DNA of 64,000 nucleotides from JADKFD01 sp050250665 (GTDB taxonomy: Bacteria; Pseudomonadota; Gammaproteobacteria; Xanthomonadales; SZUA-5): contig JBFWOF010000007.1 of the NCBI GenBank assembly GCA_050250665.1, positions 62,001 through 126,000 on the forward strand, given 5' to 3'. The position numbers and the translations under genes are program-made. Every line of letters begins with the position of its first letter. Within the stretch, counting starts at the first letter, position 1. Shown piece after piece: positions 34,782 to 43,912 of the stretch. The notes beneath the pieces are model-generated. The model made no database searches and was not told where the DNA came from. It was given only the letters and a program-made list of their open reading frames with translations.

Positions 34782-36272
34782 TTACTCGAATCCGTTGCGG
34801 AACAGCCGCGGATCGGCGACCACGAAGTAATAGGTGAGGGTGTAGACGTTGGCGTTCTCGCGATACACATCGCACTCCAGGGTGGCGGTCACATTGCCGT
34901 TGCCGGCCACCGGGTTATCCAGCGCCACGTCGACCGGCAGAGCCAGGCCGCCATTGCTGACCTGCTGCGTCTCACGCACCGTAACCGCCCCGTTGCCAGC
35001 GGTGACGCTGCAATTCATCGTGGTCCGCGCGGTGCCGTTGCCGCTCTGCGTGAGAAAGAACACGCGTGTGGTTTGGGTGGAACCGCTGGTGGCGGGGAGG
35101 GTGGTGGTGCTGCCGACATCGGGTTGCAGGGCGGAGATGATCGGGCCGGTGTTGGCCGGCGGCTGCGCTTCAACGGCGCCGCGGTCGACCACGGTGTTGA
35201 CCACGCGCGGCAGGCCGCGAACATCGGTCACGACAGGACCATAGATCTCGGAGTTGCTGCCACTGTCACGTAGCGGAGAATTGGTGTCAGGAACCCGGAA
35301 CGGAGCGGACCCTGACCACAATGCAGGACCAGTGGTGGTGCCGCTGATGGTAAATGGCGTGCCGAAATAGGTGAAGCTGCCGAAGTGGTTGTTGATGATG
35401 CGCAGCTCGCTGGCGTCCGCGGAGTAGAACTGGATCGCGTTGCTGCTCGTCGTCGAGCTGTTTTCGACGATGACGTTGTTGGACACCCGCACGCGCCCGG
35501 AAGCGCGCAGGCCGGAAACCGGTCCGGCGACCACGTTGCCGAAAATCGAGTTGTTGGTGACAAATGCCAGAGCATCGTTTGCGGCGACGACCTCCACCAC
35601 CGAGCTGCCGGACCCGCCGCTCATGTTGTTGCTGTAGACCACATTGTTTCGGAACAGGGCCAGGCCCCCGCCTGCCAGCGTGATCTTGGCCACACCGCTA
35701 TTGGCAAGCTCGGTGGTGTTTCCCTTGATGATCACGTTCTCGACCACCACCGTTGCCGTCGGGAACGCACTGAGGACTTCAATATTCAGAGCTGAAAGCA
35801 CGCCCTGGGCCTGAGGATTGATGCTTCTCCCCTTGTCCAGCGTCAGGTTGGAGATGGAGATCGCGCTGCCGAAAGGTCCAAACAAGTTGGCCCAGTTGTA
35901 CTCACGATCGTCGATGGAGAGCACCTGGCTGGCGTTGCGACCGTCCAGCACCGTGAGCGTGGGGTCCAGCGTCTGGCTCGTGCAGGTGCTGTTCCAGCCG
36001 CCGCTGATGTTCATCGAGAACCGTCGGTAGTGGTAGCGAAAACGCCAGGACACCCCGCCTATCGGACCTGCCAGAGTGGTCATGCGGCCAGCCCGGAGCC
36101 TGACTACGCTGTCTTCGTTGACGGACTCGGCGTCAGCAAAGGCGGCAGCCAGTTCATCGCCCGATGCCACACAGTAGGTTGCGGCCATCGCAGCGTGGCT
36201 GATGCCCAGCGCCTGCAGTACGAGGGCGCAAGCCATGGGCCAAAGAAATTTCCGTGTAGTCAGGGTTGCCAT
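34782..36272 (-). CDS. Secreted parallel beta-helix-like protein ending in LFRNGFE
   Basis: The 496-residue protein has a signal peptide and a long region of short beta-strand rungs with Asn-rich turns (for example VVVENVIIKGN, LFRNNVVYSNN, FVTNNSIFGNV, RVSNNVIVENS, LRIINNHFGS), the look of a right-handed beta-helix as in pectate-lyase-fold and polymorphic outer-membrane proteins. A C-terminal Ig-like region (about 380-485) precedes the final LFRNGFE. It is on the same strand as, and upstream of, the two secreted-protein genes below. A promoter-like motif lies at 36303-36334. Confidence 0.7.
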   Translation of the reverse strand: MATLTTRKFLWPMACALVLQALGISHAAMAATYCVASGDELAAAFADAESVNEDSVVRLRAGRMTTLAGPIGGVSWRFRYHYRRFSMNISGGWNSTCTSQTLDPTLTVLDGRNASQVLSIDDREYNWANLFGPFGSAISISNLTLDKGRSINPQAQGVLSALNIEVLSAFPTATVVVENVIIKGNTTELANSGVAKITLAGGGLALFRNNVVYSNNMSGGSGSSVVEVVAANDALAFVTNNSIFGNVVAGPVSGLRASGRVRVSNNVIVENSSTTSSNAIQFYSADASELRIINNHFGSFTYFGTPFTISGTTTGPALWSGSAPFRVPDTNSPLRDSGSNSEIYGPVVTDVRGLPRVVNTVVDRGAVEAQPPANTGPIISALQPDVGSTTTLPATSGSTQTTRVFFLTQSGNGTARTTMNCSVTAGNGAVTVRETQQVSNGGLALPVDVALDNPVAGNGNVTATLECDVYRENANVYTLTYYFVVADPRLFRNGFE

Positions 36273-36302
36273 GAAAGTGCTCCGAGGAAGGGGGTCCCTC
36301 AG

Positions 36303-36334
36303 AGATACGAGACAGCTTGCGCAATCCCGCCAGC
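36303..36334 (-). promoter_or_regulatory. Promoter-like motif shared with the gene at 34282
   Basis: Minus strand: GCTGGCGGGATT, ten bases, TCTCGTATCT, ending 31 bases before the ATG at 36272. See the matching motif at 34653-34684. Confidence 0.5.
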
Positions 36335-36419
36335 ACCGCCACCGAGTCGCCGCACCAGGGCGACAAGGAGCTGCGGCATCCGGCCCTGCCGTCAGCCCGG
36401 ATCTCGGTTCGGGTCAACG

Positions 36420-38771
36420 TCAGGGAGTGGCGGTGGCCACCATTGCGGACACTTCGGCGTACTCCTGTCCCAACCAGCGCGGCGGGGTGCTCGACTGAAG
36501 TCGCGCGTCAACCAAGGCGAGCTTTTCCCGCGCCTCCTGCAGCTGGCCTCGTTTTGCCGCGAGCAGCGCTCTGGTCAGAATGACTGCGGTGTGTACATTC
36601 GCACTCACGACTTCGGTGCTCGCCAGCGCCTGTTCCGCGCGTTCCAGATGCTGCGCTGATCTGGAGGTGTCGCCTTGGCGGGCCGCAACGGCGGCCAGCA
36701 TCCGCTCGGCGTTGATCACGCCAACCGGCACGCCCATCTGCGCAAAGTGCAGCGCCTCCTGCGCATGGCTGCCGGCGACATCGAACTGGCCGAGCATGTA
36801 CGCACAACTGGCGACTCGCCAGGAGGGGTTGTAGCCGCGCGTGGTGCCCGCCGCCTCGACACGGTAGATGTCCAGCGCAGCCCGCGCTTCGGCAACGCAT
36901 TCCTCCCGGCGACCTTGCTGGAAATAAACGGTGGCCAGATTGTCGCGCAGCTCCGCGACGATGATCCTGGCCTCTCCGCCGCTGGCGTCGATGCCGCTCG
37001 CGGTGTCTATCGATTGGCGCAACAGCGCCTCGGCCTCCGCACTGCGCCCGATGCGGTCCAGCGCCATTGCCAAACCGCCTGCGGCGGTCAGTGTGCTGCG
37101 GTGGGTGGGCCCGTGCAGCTCGGTAGCCATCGGCAGCGCTTGTTCAAACTGTTCGACGGCGCCCGCGTTGTCGTTGGCCACCATGAGGTTGAAGCCCAGC
37201 ATGCGCTTCGCGCGGTACTCCTGCTCGCGTATCCCGCTGCTCCGCGCCAGCTTCAATCCGTCCTCCAGCACCTTGTCGGCTTCGCTGAGCTTTCCATTCA
37301 GCGTCAGCAACTGGCCGCGATCGACCAATACCTTGGCGCGCAGCTGCTCGGCGGCCTGATCGTGCAGGCCGGCCAAACTTTGATCTGCCACGTCCAGCTT
37401 TGCCCAGGCCGAATCGCGTTCGTCGAGCGACAGATGGCACTCGGAATGGGTGAGTTCGAGCTTTGCCCTCTGCACCGGCGTTGCCGCTGACTTTTCGGCC
37501 TGCGCGGCGGGCGAGGACAGCAGCTCCAGGCAGCGATCGGCCTTGTCGGCCATCAGATAGACCGTGGCAATGGCCCCGCGTAGTTCCCGGCGCACGTCCA
37601 GCGATTGCTCCAGTTCTTCGTCCAGCTTGACGGCGGCACGATTCATGGCCTCCACCACGGTGCCGCCCGCGGCGTTTCCGCTCCAGGGATTGGCCGTTGA
37701 CAGGGTGTCGATCAGAAAGCGCGCGATGGACTGCGCCCGCGCCTCATTGGCAAGCGCGCGATCTCTTTCATTGCGCAGCTGCAATGCCGACATCGTCAGG
37801 CTGATCCCCAGCGCCAGTGTGGCGATCAGGCCCACCGCGAGCGCCAGGCGATGGCGCTCGACAAAGCGCGACCAGCGAATGCGAGTGAGTCCGGCTTGAT
37901 GCGCCAGCGGTCGTCGCGCGCGGAGGGCGCTCAGGTCTTCCCGCAGCGCCGCGACGGCGGGATGCCGATTCCTGGGATCGATCGCAGTGGCGCGCTCGAT
38001 CAGCGCCCGGCAATCCGCGGCTACCGCGGCTGGTATCGCCGGATCTCCACCACCTGCTTCCAGGATTCGCCGCAGCAGCAGGCCCAGCTGGAACACGTCC
38101 GTAACCGTGGTCAGCGGCTGCCCATTGAGTTGCTCCGGCGCCGCAAATCCGGGAGTCAATGAACGATCCGGCGCCGATTCGGCGCCCTGTTCGAAGGCGA
38201 TGCCGAAGTCGAGCAAGCGCGGATGGCCTTCGGCATCGATCAGCACGTTTGCCGGCTTGATGTCGCGATGGATCAATCCACGCCCATGGGCGTACTGCAC
38301 TGCTCCGCACACTGCGTCGAACAGCCCCAGCCTGGAGCGCCAGTCCAGCACATTCTGCTCGGCGTAGGTGTCGATGGGCATTCCTTCCACCAGCCCCATT
38401 GCCAGCCACAGATCGCCTTGCTCGGTTTCGCCGCTGTCAACCAGATTGACGATGTGGGGATGGCGCAGGTTGGCGATCAGCTGGCGCTCGTGGCGCAGAC
38501 GCAGGATCAGATCGGGGTTCCCGCGCACGACCTTCAGCGCGACCATGTGTTCGAACTCGCCATGCCCCCGACTGGCGAGATACACATGGGACATGCCGCC
38601 TGTGCCCAGCAGTTCGATGATGATCCATGGTCCAACCGCCGATCCGGGTGGGAGCAGTTCACCGGCACCCGCGTCGTCGACCATTGCCTGCATCAGGGGG
38701 CCGCGCAAGGCGCGGCCAGTGGCCAGTCGATCGAGCAACCGGGCCTTGTTGATGCGTTGGGTCGTTTCCAT
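36420..38771 (-). CDS. Ser/Thr protein kinase with TPR-like C-terminus, ECF43 partner
   Basis: The 783-residue protein has an intact kinase domain (about 45-290): glycine loop GTGGMSHVYLA, Lys in VALKVV, Glu in alpha-C (HERQLI), HRDIKPANVLI, LDFGIA, and a long regulatory C-terminus with a transmembrane helix (about 310-330, LALAVGLIATLALGISL) and TPR-like helical repeats (about 380-780). It is encoded three bases after the sigma gene stop, in the same operon. By analogy with ECF43 systems it would phosphorylate that sigma factor. The extracytoplasmic part may sense a signal. Confidence 0.85.
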   Translation of the reverse strand: METTQRINKARLLDRLATGRALRGPLMQAMVDDAGAGELLPPGSAVGPWIIIELLGTGGMSHVYLASRGHGEFEHMVALKVVRGNPDLILRLRHERQLIANLRHPHIVNLVDSGETEQGDLWLAMGLVEGMPIDTYAEQNVLDWRSRLGLFDAVCGAVQYAHGRGLIHRDIKPANVLIDAEGHPRLLDFGIAFEQGAESAPDRSLTPGFAAPEQLNGQPLTTVTDVFQLGLLLRRILEAGGGDPAIPAAVAADCRALIERATAIDPRNRHPAVAALREDLSALRARRPLAHQAGLTRIRWSRFVERHRLALAVGLIATLALGISLTMSALQLRNERDRALANEARAQSIARFLIDTLSTANPWSGNAAGGTVVEAMNRAAVKLDEELEQSLDVRRELRGAIATVYLMADKADRCLELLSSPAAQAEKSAATPVQRAKLELTHSECHLSLDERDSAWAKLDVADQSLAGLHDQAAEQLRAKVLVDRGQLLTLNGKLSEADKVLEDGLKLARSSGIREQEYRAKRMLGFNLMVANDNAGAVEQFEQALPMATELHGPTHRSTLTAAGGLAMALDRIGRSAEAEALLRQSIDTASGIDASGGEARIIVAELRDNLATVYFQQGRREECVAEARAALDIYRVEAAGTTRGYNPSWRVASCAYMLGQFDVAGSHAQEALHFAQMGVPVGVINAERMLAAVAARQGDTSRSAQHLERAEQALASTEVVSANVHTAVILTRALLAAKRGQLQEAREKLALVDARLQSSTPPRWLGQEYAEVSAMVATATP

Positions 38772-38774
38772 GGT

Positions 38775-39329
38775 TCAGGACAGCCGTTCTGCGAGCCACT
38801 GCCGCGCCAGCTGCCATTCGCGCTGAGAGGTGCGCAGGCTGATGTCCAGTGCATCAGCCGTCTCCTGTTCGGACAGTCCGGCGAAATATCGACACTCGAA
38901 CACGCGGGCAGCACCGGGATGGATCGCGCTCAGCTGGGTCAGCAACTCGTCGATTTCGATCAGTCCCAGCGCATCGGCGTGAATCTCGGCGTCGACCTTG
39001 GACAGCGTGTCGTGCATCGCCCCCGCACCCCGCTTTTCGGTGAGGCGTTCGCGTGCGTAGTCGCAAAGCACCTGGCGCATCACCCGGCTGGCAAGATTGA
39101 AGAAGTGATTCTTCGATTCGACGCTGGTGGATGACGAGTCCATGATCTTCAGGTAACACTCGTGCACCAGCGAGGTCGCATTCATCGTGCCGCCGGCGCT
39201 GACACCTTGCGCCCGGGCGAGTCGATGCAGGTCGGCGTAGACCAGAGACATCAAGCGCGCCGATGCCTGTGAATCGCCGCGCTTGAACGCGTCCAGCAGA
39301 TTCATGAATTCCTGTGTGCCTGCTGACAT
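38775..39329 (-). CDS. ECF-type RNA polymerase sigma factor (TIGR02999, ECF43-like)
   Basis: The 184-residue protein has region 2 (LHRLARAQG, SLVHECYLKIMD, NHFFNLASRVMRQVLCDYARER) and region 4 (LLTQLSAIHPGAARVFECRYFAGLSEQETADALDISLRTSQREWQ, read in parts). The acidic DAED positions before LVHE are NATS with Thr52, matching the phospho-Thr position in ECF43 sigma factors. It is the first gene of an operon with the kinase at 36420. Targets may include the secreted genes 33456-36272. Confidence 0.8.
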   Translation of the reverse strand: MSAGTQEFMNLLDAFKRGDSQASARLMSLVYADLHRLARAQGVSAGGTMNATSLVHECYLKIMDSSSTSVESKNHFFNLASRVMRQVLCDYARERLTEKRGAGAMHDTLSKVDAEIHADALGLIEIDELLTQLSAIHPGAARVFECRYFAGLSEQETADALDISLRTSQREWQLARQWLAERLS

Positions 39330-39492
39330 CGACCACCCTTGGCAATGCCGATCCCGAGTTCCCCGGTGCGCAAGAATAGGAAATCCCCGTCAAATTTGGA
39401 TCGGGGAAGTTGAGATTCTCAGCGCGCCGGAATTGCCCGGTTTCCCGGATAATTCGCGGCCTGCATGCTGAGCGATCAATGGCGCCTCGTAA

Positions 39493-39777
39493 CTGGCAGT
39501 TGAACCGCTCAGCAAGATCTGCACCCGTTGCGCCTCGGCACTGCGCGCCTTGCACGAGGAACATGCCGACCAGCGCCTCATGGTCATCGGCGTGTTCCAC
39601 CCCAAGGTCGGCCATGATGACCCGCTGGATGTCGCTCGCGTGCAGCATGCCGTCGATGCCCGAAAGTTCGTGTTTCCCACTGCGATCGACCGGGACTGGC
39701 GCATCCGCACCCTCAAGGACGGGTGGCTGACCGGCCCCAGGCGCCCGGCGACCTCGGTGACCTTCCTGCTGCGGCTG
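39493..39777 (+). pseudogene. Truncated duplicate of the TlpA-like redoxin gene
   Basis: In the plus frame the region reads ICTRCASALRALHEEHADQR, then VIGVFHPKVGHDDPLDVARV and RPATSVTFLL, clearly a second copy of the protein at 32633 (about 80% similar by eye). It lacks the signal peptide and N-terminal half, and loses homology after SVTFLL. CTRC replaces CPFC. No start codon with support is present. Confidence 0.75.
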
Positions 39778-39924
39778 CCCGGCCTGGGTGCTAAACAACT
39801 GTCACTTCCACCCGGGTAACCGTATGGCCGGGCTGACGCCGTTGATATCTTGCCACTGCATCAGGAAGTTGACTCAGCGGAACTGGTCGACTGCCCTGAG
39901 GCGTAGACGACAGGCGAGACGCGC

Positions 39925-41232
39925 ATGGCCACATTGGAAATCGTCGAGGTAAGAAAGGATGTGCGCCTGCTCAAGGTAGGCATGTACGTGTGTCGCCTCG
40001 ATCGTCCCTGGTTGGATACGCCCTATGAAATGGAGGGCTTCCTGATCCAGAGCGACGAAGATCTGCAGGAACTCGCCAAGCACTGCAGCTATGTCTTCAT
40101 TGACGACAGGCGCAGTGTCTACGCCGGCCAACGCAAACGTATGGATTTCGGATTCCTGGCGCCGCTCGGCAAGCCGCATGCCATTGCTCGTCTGGAACGC
40201 TTCGGCTTTCGGCAAATGCGGGGGCTGGATAGGCCGCCGGTGTATCCCGTCGAGTACGCCGAGTCGATCGAGCTGGCCAAGGAGTTGCCGCGGGCGGCCA
40301 ACGCCTGGAAGAAGGCGCGAACCATGGTGTCGCAGATCATCGCGCGGGCCAAGGTCGGCAAACCCTTCGACCCTGAAGAGGTGATGGACTCGGTGGAATA
40401 CGTCGTGGACAGTGTGGTCCGAAGTCCAGACGCAACCATGTGGCTAAGCACGATTCACCGCCAGGCTAACTACGTGATCAGCCATCCGCTGAATTGCTGC
40501 GCGCTGGTGCTGGTCTTTGCCCGATACCTGGGTTTCCCACCGGAAATTCTGCTGTCGATGGCCAAAGGCGCCTTGCTGATGGACATCGGCATGTGGCGGC
40601 TCAACCAGAACTTCTATATCAACCGGAATGCGCTGGATGAGGCTAGCCTTGAGGAAGTTCACGAGCACGTCGTGCGTGGTCTGGACTACCTGGAAAGCTG
40701 TGGATTCCTGGATGTGGATGCGCGGCTGATGATCCTGCATCACCACGAGCGCTACGACGATGCCGGCTATCCACGCCAGGTGCGAGGTGCCAAGGTATCC
40801 CTGATGGGCTACATGCTGGGATTGGCAGACGCTTTCGATGCCATTTGCAGCCGGCGCAGCTATCGCGACGAGGGAACCATCCTAGACGCCCAGCGAGAAC
40901 TGCTGAAGCAGCGCGACCTTGCGTTTCCGGGAGAGCTTGTCGAGGCTTTTCTGCAATGTTTGGGGGTATACCCGACCGGATCCTTCGTCGAGCTGTCGAC
41001 AGGGGAGATCGCCGCAGTCTCAGGTCAGCAAGTCGATTCACGACTTTACCCGCGGCTGATCCTGCTGACGAATGCGGACCGCAGCACTCGCAGCGAGTTT
41101 GTGGAGGTGGACTCCCGCAAACTGGTAACCGCCGACCCGCCTGTCAAGATCGTCCGCAGCGTGTTGCGCAGCAGCGTCAAGGTTCCGTTGGACCGAATCG
41201 AGCTGATGAACAGGGAAGAAACTGAGGCCTGA
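39925..41232 (+). CDS. HD-GYP-domain protein with altered HD motif
   Basis: The 435-residue protein has an N-terminal DUF3391-like region (about 1-110) and an HD-GYP domain (about 170-330). Visible motifs are SHPLN (187), GALLMDIGM (216-223), EVHEHVVRG and HHHERYDDAGYP (272-283). The usual HD pair in LLHDIGK is MD here, so the metal site lacks its His, while GYP is kept. HD-GYP enzymes hydrolyse c-di-GMP; this one may have reduced activity or only bind the nucleotide. It stands alone between unrelated genes. Confidence 0.8.
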   Translation: MATLEIVEVRKDVRLLKVGMYVCRLDRPWLDTPYEMEGFLIQSDEDLQELAKHCSYVFIDDRRSVYAGQRKRMDFGFLAPLGKPHAIARLERFGFRQMRGLDRPPVYPVEYAESIELAKELPRAANAWKKARTMVSQIIARAKVGKPFDPEEVMDSVEYVVDSVVRSPDATMWLSTIHRQANYVISHPLNCCALVLVFARYLGFPPEILLSMAKGALLMDIGMWRLNQNFYINRNALDEASLEEVHEHVVRGLDYLESCGFLDVDARLMILHHHERYDDAGYPRQVRGAKVSLMGYMLGLADAFDAICSRRSYRDEGTILDAQRELLKQRDLAFPGELVEAFLQCLGVYPTGSFVELSTGEIAAVSGQQVDSRLYPRLILLTNADRSTRSEFVEVDSRKLVTADPPVKIVRSVLRSSVKVPLDRIELMNREETEA

Positions 41233-41489
41233 GACTCCAGGGGTTTGCCACGCCCTGCGGGTGACGCCTCCAACGGCGCCCGACAACGACACGATGTCGC
41301 TCAATGCATCACGATGCTTCCAGGTGTCTGTCCGCGAATTCCGCGAATGCCCGCTCTGAACCGATCGTTGGCTTCTTCACGGCTTCACAGATGCCGCGAT
41401 TCCGTTCCGGCGCAAGGCGAATTCGTGGCCACACGGCAACTGCAGATTGTACGGCTTGTATCTGCCCGCGCAGGTAAGAGAAATGCGGG

Positions 41490-41984
41490 CTAGTCGCCAC
41501 GCTGCGCCCGCAGGAATTCTTTGGATTCCTGGCGGGACGGAGCGGGGCAGGGTTCGCCTTTCTTGTTTTCGAATGGAGTCACTTCGAAGTCGAATGCCAA
41601 GGGTTCATCCCCGTCTATAGCTGCCGTGAATCGATACTTCCCCGGCTCGAAATCGATGTTCTCGGCAGTGAGGATGGCCGCTTCAACCACGGACCAGATT
41701 GGGTCCTTCTGTACCTCCCGATATTCACCAGAGGATCGATCCTGGCTGTACGCCCGAAACTCGACGGTGTGTTCCTGCGACGGGGGAAAACTCAGAAAGA
41801 TTCCGAACCAGGGTTCGCATACACCCTTCTTCCACGGAATTGTTCTTTGCTCCTTGACCAGCTCAAGTCGCGCGTTGGCCGGAGCGATGAAGCCGAACTT
41901 CGCGCTCTCCGGTTGCGCATGTGCAACGGATGCGAAGGCTGAGCTGATGACGAGCAAGCCCGTTGCCCTGATGGATGGATTCAA
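41490..41984 (-). CDS. Secreted protein of unknown function
   Basis: From a TTG at 41984 (AGAGG seven bases upstream) the 164-residue protein has a signal peptide (NPSIRATGLLVISSAFASVAHA) and a compact beta-rich body with two Cys (GVCEPWFG and GEPCPAP) that could pair. No family was recognised. The frame is open far upstream to 42542, but that part is compositionally odd and has no domain, so it is left out. Confidence 0.55.
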   Translation of the reverse strand: MNPSIRATGLLVISSAFASVAHAQPESAKFGFIAPANARLELVKEQRTIPWKKGVCEPWFGIFLSFPPSQEHTVEFRAYSQDRSSGEYREVQKDPIWSVVEAAILTAENIDFEPGKYRFTAAIDGDEPLAFDFEVTPFENKKGEPCPAPSRQESKEFLRAQRGD

Positions 41985-42304
41985 TGGCTGACCTCTTGAG
42001 TGCGTGCTCGGATTGAAGAAGGTTCGTCGGGACCACTCGATGCCTGCGGCCAGGCCAGGCCAGGCACTACCTGGAGCAGGCGACCCAGTGGAGGCGCGAA
42101 TAGTGTAGACCGAGCGATCACCAGCGAGCGGGGCTGATTGACAGTTCGAGTGCTTCAGGACATAGGGACAGAGAACCACCCAAGACGCGTCACTCGGCCC
42201 GGGGGGGCGTTGATTCGGGTGCGTATCGCAGGACGCTCCGAACCGATCAGGTCGCGAAACGCCGAGAGAGCACGCTAGTCTTTCGGGCCTTCGAGGAGAC
42301 TCAC
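41985..42304. other. Intergenic stretch, no feature seen
   Basis: I see no gene, repeat or clear promoter in this 320-base region between the divergent genes. Promoters for both should lie here. Confidence 0.5.
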
Positions 42305-43666
42305 ATGACTGACACAACGGATGAGCTCGCGGCGCAATGGAATGCGTTGGGACGGCAGCATGCCGCAGACGTGCAGGCCCGGCTGGCACAGTTTCATCGG
42401 GGCGAGATCGAGGATCCAGAACTTCCTGCAGATTTGCGTGATGCAGCCATGGCCGATCGGGTGCTGCAGGCGGTGACCCTGCTGAACCAGCAGGGGCGCT
42501 GGCGCGAAGCGCGGAAACGTTTCGATCCAGCGCACGCACCATTCATTCCCCATCTCGGCAAGGAGGGCTTGCCCTTCGTGGTTGCATTGGGCCCGGACGA
42601 GGCGCTGTTCCGCCGCGGCAGCTGCTATCAGGCCGGCCATCTGTGGCACGTCTGCGGCGAGAAGCTCACTCCCTTGCCCACGCTGATCGCCGCAGCCATC
42701 GCACCGGACCGCAGTCGCGTGGCGGTCGCGGACGCCGGCGGGGTCCGCATTTTCGCGGGTTGGGGCGGAGCTGAGGTGGCGCGTTTGCCGTGGCCATCGT
42801 CTGAACAGATGGTCCCCGCGTGGGTGCCCCCAGCGTTGCGCTCGCGCTACGAAGTGGATCCGCCAGAGAAAAATCTCAAAGTCTTGTGCGTGTCGAACTC
42901 CGGCTTGCGGGTGGCAATGGCCAACGGCAACGGGGTCATGGTTGGCACGGTGCGGGAGGACGGGCCGTCCTGGCGGCTGGTGATGCCCTTCGACGACGAA
43001 CCGGACGACTTCATCATGGAGAGTCTCGATGAGGACAGCGGCGGTTTCTCCGCCGACATGGTGCATGTTGCCCTGTCAGGCGATGGTCGCTTCCTCGCCT
43101 GCGGCACGCAGTGCGACGGCCACCATCTGCTGGCGCTGGATGACCACGGCCGGGCATCGAGATGGGCGCAGGTTGGGCATCTTTCCGAGTATCCGCACCA
43201 TGCCTGCTTCTCCCACGATGGCAGATGGGTGGCGCTGAATTCCTGCCACTTCTACCACGGTGCAACGGTGGCAGCCGACGTCTCAGCCCTGCAGGGCGTG
43301 ACCACCGAAGCCTACCAACCGGACCCGCGCGCTCGCGAGATCAACGGGTATCTGCGTGTTTACGCCGCCACCTGGCTGCCGAGGGGCGCCCTGCCACAGG
43401 GCCAGCCGGCCTTCGCATTGGCCGGCGCATCGGTCCTGACCCTGGTGACGCCGGAGGGTGCAGTGCAGGGTGAGTTGATGTTCGGATCGAGCGCGAGCGG
43501 GCTCGACTACTGCCCGGTGAGCCGCACCTTGGTGCTGGGCAGCTACTCCGGCTTCCTGCATTTCCTGGACGTGTCTTTGACCGACCCGAATACGCCTGGG
43601 TGGCAGCCCCCAAAAGAAACCAAGCGCTGGTGTTTTCTGCCGGGACGAATACCCCTGCAGTGGTAG
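42305..43666 (+). CDS. Cytoplasmic beta-propeller-like protein of unknown function
   Basis: The 453-residue protein has no signal peptide. After an N-terminal helical region (about 1-75), it shows repeated four-strand blades with Gly-Asp turns (IAAAIAPDRSRVAVADAGGVRIF, VALSGDGRFLACG, ACFSHDGRWVALNS), like a WD40/YVTN-type propeller. No catalytic motif was recognised. It is not in an operon with the radical SAM gene (247-base gap). Confidence 0.6.
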   Translation: MTDTTDELAAQWNALGRQHAADVQARLAQFHRGEIEDPELPADLRDAAMADRVLQAVTLLNQQGRWREARKRFDPAHAPFIPHLGKEGLPFVVALGPDEALFRRGSCYQAGHLWHVCGEKLTPLPTLIAAAIAPDRSRVAVADAGGVRIFAGWGGAEVARLPWPSSEQMVPAWVPPALRSRYEVDPPEKNLKVLCVSNSGLRVAMANGNGVMVGTVREDGPSWRLVMPFDDEPDDFIMESLDEDSGGFSADMVHVALSGDGRFLACGTQCDGHHLLALDDHGRASRWAQVGHLSEYPHHACFSHDGRWVALNSCHFYHGATVAADVSALQGVTTEAYQPDPRAREINGYLRVYAATWLPRGALPQGQPAFALAGASVLTLVTPEGAVQGELMFGSSASGLDYCPVSRTLVLGSYSGFLHFLDVSLTDPNTPGWQPPKETKRWCFLPGRIPLQW

Positions 43667-43912
43667 GTCGGCGCAACTCAACTGGGGCATCGAAAGCTGC
43701 TCGATTGACCGGCGCATGCTTCGTTGTGTCCCCAGGTCTCATGGCTGTCCGGCAGTTCGCGGCAGAAGCACTGCCATCTTTCGCGATCGGCCGCGAAAAA
43801 CCTGTTCGAAACCATCCTCCAGCCATCGCATCGCCTCTGCGCCGCCCCAACTGATCCTCTTTTGGCCCGACGCTGGCGCAAACGGTGCGACTGCCGGCAT
43901 CAGCATGGTCCC

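Noticed and set aside
42000..42542. N-terminal extension of the secreted protein at 41490
   Set aside because: The extension overlaps the start of the gene at 42305, is Pro/Arg/Ser-rich and would bury the signal peptide.
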